NCBI RefSeq assembly: GCF_000499845.2
Contig: NC_023759.2
Span: forward strand, 41,356,672 to 41,420,671
Direction of reading: 5' to 3'
Origin: Phaseolus vulgaris
Lineage: Eukaryota; Streptophyta; Magnoliopsida; Fabales; Fabaceae
Length of the DNA: 64,000 nucleotides
The translations under genes and the position numbers were made by a program. This document shows, one piece after another, positions 58,251 through 64,000 of the stretch. Each line of letters opens with the position of its first letter. Positions within the stretch are counted from its first letter, which is position 1. The notes under the pieces were generated by a model. It did not search any database and was not told the DNA's origin. It was given only the letters and a program-made list of their open reading frames with translations.

Positions 58251-60739
58251 AATGACTTATACTATAATTCACTAACCATTTAGAATACTCCCAATAATTT
58301 TAGCTTTTCATTGTTTTAGCAATAATTTGTTGCTTGACTAATACTAGTTTTTGAGGTGAGAGAATCAACACTAGCTCTCCCTCGCTCAAATGTTAGTTTA
58401 TAGTAGCATAATTTGTTGTACACTCCACTAAGTCTCAAAATCTCATCTAGAACTTTGAGTCTCTATCACTTAAGCAATGAGAACTCTAGAAAAAGAAAGA
58501 ATTGTTTCGACATTCCTCTTCATCAAGCTATAAGTCTTAACTTGTAAAAGACCTATAACATATGCATGGAGAGAAGAGGAAAGATAATTGAAACCAAATA
58601 GAACAAATATATCACAATAAAAATTCTCTTTAGCTAAATTAGGTCTACTTTTAGTGATCTCTTAGCTTGTAACTTCAAAAAAGGAAAAAAAAAACTTATT
58701 CTTAAGTTTGATATTTGAATAGGTGATAATTTTATAGAAAAGGAAATATATATATATATATAATATTTTTAACTTAAAGCACAATAATTTTTTATTGATT
58801 TTAAATCCTCTCTTATATACTATATTACTAAATTAATAAATATAGATAATTGTTAAATAGTTTACCATAAAAATATTATATAGATGGTTTATCGACAAAA
58901 TATATTATATATTTTTGTATTTCATATATTAAAATCGAAAAAAAAAGCTTATACAAATCACTATTCTTTATGTGTTGTTTAATGTTAGCATTAAATAAAA
59001 CGAAGCAATATGAAATATTCAAACAACTTGTTAATAAAAACTCTTATTGGATTGCTTAAAATTAAAATTAAGTGAAGGGTTTGAAGACAGAAAGAAGAAA
59101 ATTCTAACCGAGTCATTGACCACAGATACTATGTAGAATAAAATGTACAAAATATCATAAATATGAATTGGTTAGGAACTATGTAGCACATGAACACGGA
59201 CACAGACACAGAATTATGTATAATATCTAAAATGTAGAACACGGAGACTCGGATTTATATTATATATATATATATATATATAATTATGAATTATATAAAT
59301 TGACAATAAAGATTTACGTGCATAAGTATGTTTCATATTTTTTTTAGCAGAAAAATATTTTTCGTGGCTGATTCAAAATGATTTGTTTCTTATTTTTATA
59401 ATTATAATAAAAATTTATACAATAAGTTTTAATTTTTAAAAAATTAATGTATTTTTTCTTTTTAAAATTGTCTTAGAACCGTGTTAGAATTGTAAAAAAT
59501 ACAACAATTATTTTTTGAATTTGACACTTCACGGATACGTATCCTACGAATATCGATGTTCAATACATGTATCTGACACTGACACACAATTTAAGAGGAA
59601 TGTTCGAAGTTCATAGGTTAGGAGTATGTTTTTACCTTCATCAAATATTGTTTCTTCAGTCAATATTTGAAATATTCGATCCAACAGTACAAGTTGCGAA
59701 ATATAATGGTCCTTTTAATATTCATGTTTCTAAAATGAATTTCAAATTCTAACAAAATCGATTTTCTTATGTTAGCGAAATTTGTTGACTAAACCTGCAT
59801 TGAGTTAGTGTGAAATTGATTTAAGATATTCCACGTTTAATTTTGGTTCAAATATTAAAACTCAAAGTCTTCAGTTTTATGAAAAAAAAAACGAGAATTC
59901 ATCTACGTTGTAACTGTTTTATTAGTTAATTATAACTGTTAGTATTTGTTATTTTGATGTTTTATCTTTTATCAATAATACAAATGAGTAATAATTTTTA
60001 ATAAAATATTTTTTCTTCTTTTTTTCTCTTTTCTTTTTCTCTCTAAATCATATATATAAAACTAATAAAGCCATTCACATCTTCTTTACCTTTTTCTTTT
60101 GCCTTTGAATAAATTCTGTAATCCTGCATGTCCACTTCCACCTTTTTATGTGTCTTTTCTATTTTTGTTATTGCTTTTTATTCTGAAGTAAGGATACAAA
60201 AGCAAGGCCTTCACACGATACATGTAAAAGGGTTTAGGGATCGAATTTCTGCTATGAATATGATGTAGGGCTAATTTGATAGCCTTTACAAAATACAAAC
60301 AAAATTTTATTACGTTCAAAATAATTTTAGCATAAAAAAACATTAAGAAAAAATATGAAGTTCATTTGGTGGGATTGGGAAACAGTCAAAAAGGAGTATT
60401 GGCTGAACAGGTTCGAAAATGATCAGATGAAAGATTAACGTTGCCATGATAATTATTTCTTACCACACACAAACGTGACCACAATTCCACTCTGAAATGC
60501 AAACAAACTTACAAACGTCACCATTGAAATTACTGTTCTTTTCGGTGACCACTGACACTGTCATGCTAACACCAAAGTCATATAAATTTGTCATGGAATG
60601 TTAACCTGAGTTGATGTAGGTAGAACTAGACTATCGGATTCTGCAAAATCAATAGAACCTTATCTCACGAATATTCAGCTTCACTTAAAAACCAATTTTG
60701 ATTTTATGTGTAATCCACTGGAAAAGAAAAAGTATCGAT
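58251..60739. other. AT-rich intergenic DNA, no gene seen
   Basis: Contains a (TA)n tract (59257-59282). The ORFs at 59567-59752 and 60146-60343 have no signature. GACACTGACAC and CACGGACACAGACACAG phrases at 59190-59585 suggest an eroded repeat of unknown family. Confidence 0.45.
59257..59282. repeat. (TA)n microsatellite
   Basis: About thirteen TA repeats. Confidence 0.93.
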
Positions 60740-61035
60740 TGTAGTTATCAAAATAAATTGACTGTAATTTATGATTGAAATAGTAATTCACTGTAAGATA
60801 ATAGTTGATTTAATTTTCATCGTTAAATTACTATAAATTCAAAATTTGATGTTGATGGTTAAATACAATAAATAATCTCAAATTACTAATTTATTTGATT
60901 TTATTATTAAATACAAATAAATCACTACAAATTATTAATTTAGTTTCGATTTCGACATACAAATATATCACTACAAATTAGTCATCAAAATTATTTTAGT
61001 TGTTAAATTATTGTAAATTAATAATATCAAAATAT
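60740..61035. repeat. Degenerate tandem repeat, about 60 bp unit
   Basis: Units combining TCACTACAAATTATTAATTTAG and GTTAAATACAAATAAA recur about four or five times with heavy decay (for example near 60790, 60845, 60900, 60930 and 60970). It is non-coding. Similar blocks continue beyond the AAT tract near 61265-61400. Confidence 0.6.
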
Positions 61036-61039
61036 AATT

Positions 61040-61152
61040 ATTTTATTATTATTATGATTACTATTATTAATATTACTTTAATTATTATTAATATTAATAA
61101 TAATAATATTATTATTATTAACAATATTAATATTAATTATAATAATATTAAA

Positions 61153-61195
<43 letters not shown>

Positions 61196-61197
61196 TT
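61040..61197. repeat. (ATT)n/(AAT)n microsatellite
   Basis: An imperfect trinucleotide tract ending in about fifteen uninterrupted AAT units (about 61155-61194). The open frame at 61000-61287 is an artefact of it. Confidence 0.95.
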
Positions 61198-61958
61198 ATG
61201 TTTATAATGTATGGTTATAGATTCTATGACTTAAGTTTGATTCTCTCTAAGAGATTGTTAACATTAAGAATAATAATTCTAAATTAGTTATTGAAAATTA
61301 TTTTATTTTAATTATTAATTTAACTTCATTAACGAGTGAAGTTTTCATCATTAACTATCGCATATATTTGATCGTTGTTTCAGTCACAAATTAATTTAAT
61401 GATGATTGATTTTTAAACTTTATTTTTTTTATTTTGTTATAATTACAAACCCAAGATATGTTTAACAACAAACTTATTTATCAAGTATAATCATTAAGAA
61501 GAATAAAAAAAAATTTATCAGCAAGAAAAAATAAATAAATGTGAATTATTTCAGGAGTGGTCCAACCCTTATAAAAAAGATAACCCTTTCCCCCAAACAG
61601 ATCAATACACTCCAACAGACAACTATAAAACACTCCTGACGAAACTCAGAAAACCGCTTATAGTACTAACCACAAAAAATAATACATCAATTCATTTATT
61701 TTTTTACAATTTTAATTTTTTATTTATTTCAACTTATGGGCACAATATTTGTTCATGCTCCAACTTTTATGATGGTATATGTGGTGAACAACGAACTTGG
61801 GTTCTCATTTGAGACTGGTTTTGAAGCTTTTTCCACAAGCAAGTTGAGGTTTTTCCTCCAAATGTACAAAAAAAAGTGCACCTTAGACTCTTAAATTTTC
61901 AGGCTTTCAGTCTACAACGGTTAATCTCTTTTGTTTTTTTTAGTTATATTATTGAATT
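61198..61958. other. AT-rich intergenic DNA, no gene seen
   Basis: No gene recognised. Confidence 0.5.
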
Positions 61959-62411
61959 TGTATTATTTCTTTCTCATTGATTCTTCTGTCTTCGTCTTTT
62001 CGTGTTCTTACAAGGTCAGGTTTTTCTTAAATTGACTCCTTCTATCTTCGTCTTCTCGTCCTCCCGGCTTCCAGGCTTAGTGATTTTCGGTTTGTACTTT
62101 CCTTCTCTGATATGAGTGGGGTGGGGTACCTGTAAAGGCGCTCCGACACTCATGTTAGTCCGAGTACATTATGTAGGTGAGTTAAGAGTGAAAGATTACC
62201 TTTGATGCTGGGTCTCCTCTAGTATTTATAACTTTGGGATGGGCCTCAGCTGTTATGGGTCTGCTCTTAGATTCAGACGAGAGCCCAATTATACCTTAAT
62301 CATAGTTTATAATTAAATTGATTTACTTACAGTTAATCATGAGTTTATTGTCTGATCTTAAGTTCATTCGGCCTTGTAGATCATTCCACGTTTCGGCCAT
62401 CCGGTAATACA
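61959..62411 (-). mobile_element. Probable solo LTR related to element A
   Basis: Begins TGTATTA and ends TAATACA, a perfect 7-bp inverted terminal repeat. The interior GTGGGGTACCTG...GCGCTCCGACACTCA corresponds to GTGGGGGTACCTG...GTGCTCCGACGCTCA in the LTR of element A, in the same orientation, and TTTCGGCCATCCGGTA parallels its GTTCGGTGCTGACCGGTA end. No TGGCGCC primer site adjoins either end, which suggests a solo LTR. The flanking five bases (GAATT, ACATT) do not match, so it is old or the boundary is off. Confidence 0.5.
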
Positions 62412-64000
62412 ACATTCATATAATGATACTGTTTTTAAAAGATCAGTTGCATACTTCCTAAAATTTCTATGTACTTTGCAATTTGCATTCTAAACAGTGC
62501 TGTAATATCCTTATCTCCAATCAATCACTATTTGTTTCCATTTTGTTGTTCTTATAGCTTTGTTTGGTGAGAATACATTGTTTGGCGTTATTTTAGGGAC
62601 CGCGCATGCATTACAACGATTTGTTTTATAATGAGATCAAATTTGTACGTAATAGTTGACTTATTAATATTTGCTCCATAGACTTTGGTTATAGTTGGAA
62701 AATAATAGTTTCACCCTTTCCAAAAGAAAAGCATCTATATAATAACTCATTTTAATAATATAATAATATGTAATAATATTTTTTTTAAGTTAAAAAATTA
62801 TATAATTAAATTATTGATATTGTATATTGTCAAATGGATATTTTTTCTTTATGGTATCAAAATATCACATCTTTTATAGTTATGCACTCACGACACGTTA
62901 CTTAATGGATTTTGGCAATATTTCTGATTTTAGCAAAAGTAAAAGAAAAGTTTATTTGTGTGACTATATTAACAAGTAAGTTTTCATATACAAAATAAGA
63001 GTACGTTATAACAAATTGAGTTATCTGTTTTCTTTTAAGTTATTTCACATAATTGAGTCTTATAAAGGAAAAAAAATTGTAATGAAAACATTTTTTTCTT
63101 AAAGATGATCATTAGAGTGTTGAAAGATTAATTATAAAAAATCTAGACTATGTTCTTTTAATTTCATTGACTCAACTAATTGAATGAGATTATCTTATCT
63201 TTTAATGAAAAATTAGTTTTTTTTAATGAATATTTTCATTCTGTAGGTTCTTTTTCTACTTGGTCGAGTTTGGTCAGAATATTAAGTGGGTGCGGAATCA
63301 ACCATTTTGAAAGCATGTGAAATGGTTTGGTATTTTTGATTTGGAACATAGTCATGAATTAAGAGACGGTTCCTTTTAGTAATTGAACCGTCTTATGCGG
63401 CTGAGCTAATAATACATGAGGAGTCATGACAACATTCTATTAGTTTATTCTTACTTTTCAGTTTAAATTAAGGTTGTAAATCATATTATGTTTAGGGTTT
63501 AAGGTTTAGGATTTAGTCATATGAGTAATTCTTGACATCTTACTAGTAGTTTTCTCTTTTTCGGCTTAAAGTTGGAGACTATGAGTTGTGCGTGACCGAA
63601 TCGATTGTTCACGATACTAAAATAATTTTTAGTAAATCTTTTCATTTTTTTCAAACTAAAGTTGGAGGATTGTGAGTTATCCAAGTGCATAACTGAACCA
63701 ACCATCGATCATGTCACGAGTGTTGACAAAAACTTCGATCTCGTGAACACATCAAATATAGCATCTTAGAATATGAATTACACCAACATCTTAAAAATTA
63801 ATATTTGAACTTTCGTTGCCTATTAATGAATTACGATAACAATACCATTTATGATTTTATAAAATTCAGACATTAAGAAATATTTTTCATAACATATTTA
63901 TGTAACTACTAATTAGAAATAATTATCAGGATATAATAAATAATAAAAGTGATATATTTAGACAATAACAAAGATATATATCCATTTTGACAAAAAACAT
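62412..64000. other. AT-rich intergenic DNA, no gene seen
   Basis: A small hairpin, AGACGGTTCC...GAACCGTCT, lies at 63363-63393. The stretch 63545-63710 has a weak internal duplication built on AAAGTTGGAG...TGAGTT. The ORF at 63517-63705 runs through it and has no signature. Confidence 0.5.

Noticed and set aside
1..64000. CRISPR arrays, operons, prophage or organellar insertions
   Set aside because: Nothing resembling them. The repeats present are microsatellites, minisatellites and plant transposons.

Overview
This is plant nuclear DNA, very AT-rich, and most likely from a legume (probably a phaseoloid bean such as Vigna or Phaseolus). That assignment is an inference. It rests on the two plant-specific AP2/ERF genes, the CACTA-type miniature elements (TIR CACTACAAGAAAA, internal GTAACTAATTATTTTGGTCTC), the TRIM whose LTR begins TGTTGGAGATCCCACATCG, and Ty3/gypsy and LINE families of a kind common in bean genomes. 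Nothing prokaryotic, organellar or CRISPR-like is present.

Only two ordinary host genes are convincing. Both are intronless group IX ethylene response factors with an AP2 domain and a C-terminal EDLL-type activation motif: a small ERF095/096/098-like gene on the minus strand (12046-12498) and an ERF1B-like gene on the plus strand (39315-39998). Arabidopsis has the same pair of types side by side on chromosome 3 (ESE1/ERF095, TDR1/ERF098, ERF1B), so the window looks like a conserved ERF cluster stretched to about 27 kb by transposons.

Layout: 1-12 kb is AT-rich DNA with CACTA miniature elements, a larger non-autonomous CACTA element (8698-9451) and two old copies of a dispersed repeat. 12-13 kb holds the small ERF and its promoter. 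13-18.5 kb holds Copia remnants, a 9-bp-TSD Mutator-like foldback element (14164-15005), a palindromic tandem array, an (AAT)n tract and a tRNA-derived SINE. 21.9-23.5 kb holds a TRIM with perfect 5-bp TSD beside a Copia-type LTR. 25.4-25.9 kb is a LINE remnant. 29.6-36.4 kb is a nested retrotransposon complex: a minus-strand Tat/Ogre-like Ty3 element (TSD TTAAC) invaded by a young plus-strand gag-only Ty3 element, then cut by one deletion that fused the two left LTRs. 38.9-40 kb holds the ERF1B-like gene with G-box and W-box promoter motifs. 44.9-46.4 kb is a CACTA element with TAC TSD and a GC-rich core. 47-50.3 kb holds small TIR elements. 53.4-54.45 kb is a GC-rich 26-bp minisatellite in AT-rich surroundings. 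57.8-58.2 kb is a LINE RNase H remnant, and 61.96-62.41 kb is a probable solo LTR related to the Tat-like element.

All coordinates and alignments were read by eye. Family assignments for decayed elements and the species guess need database comparison.
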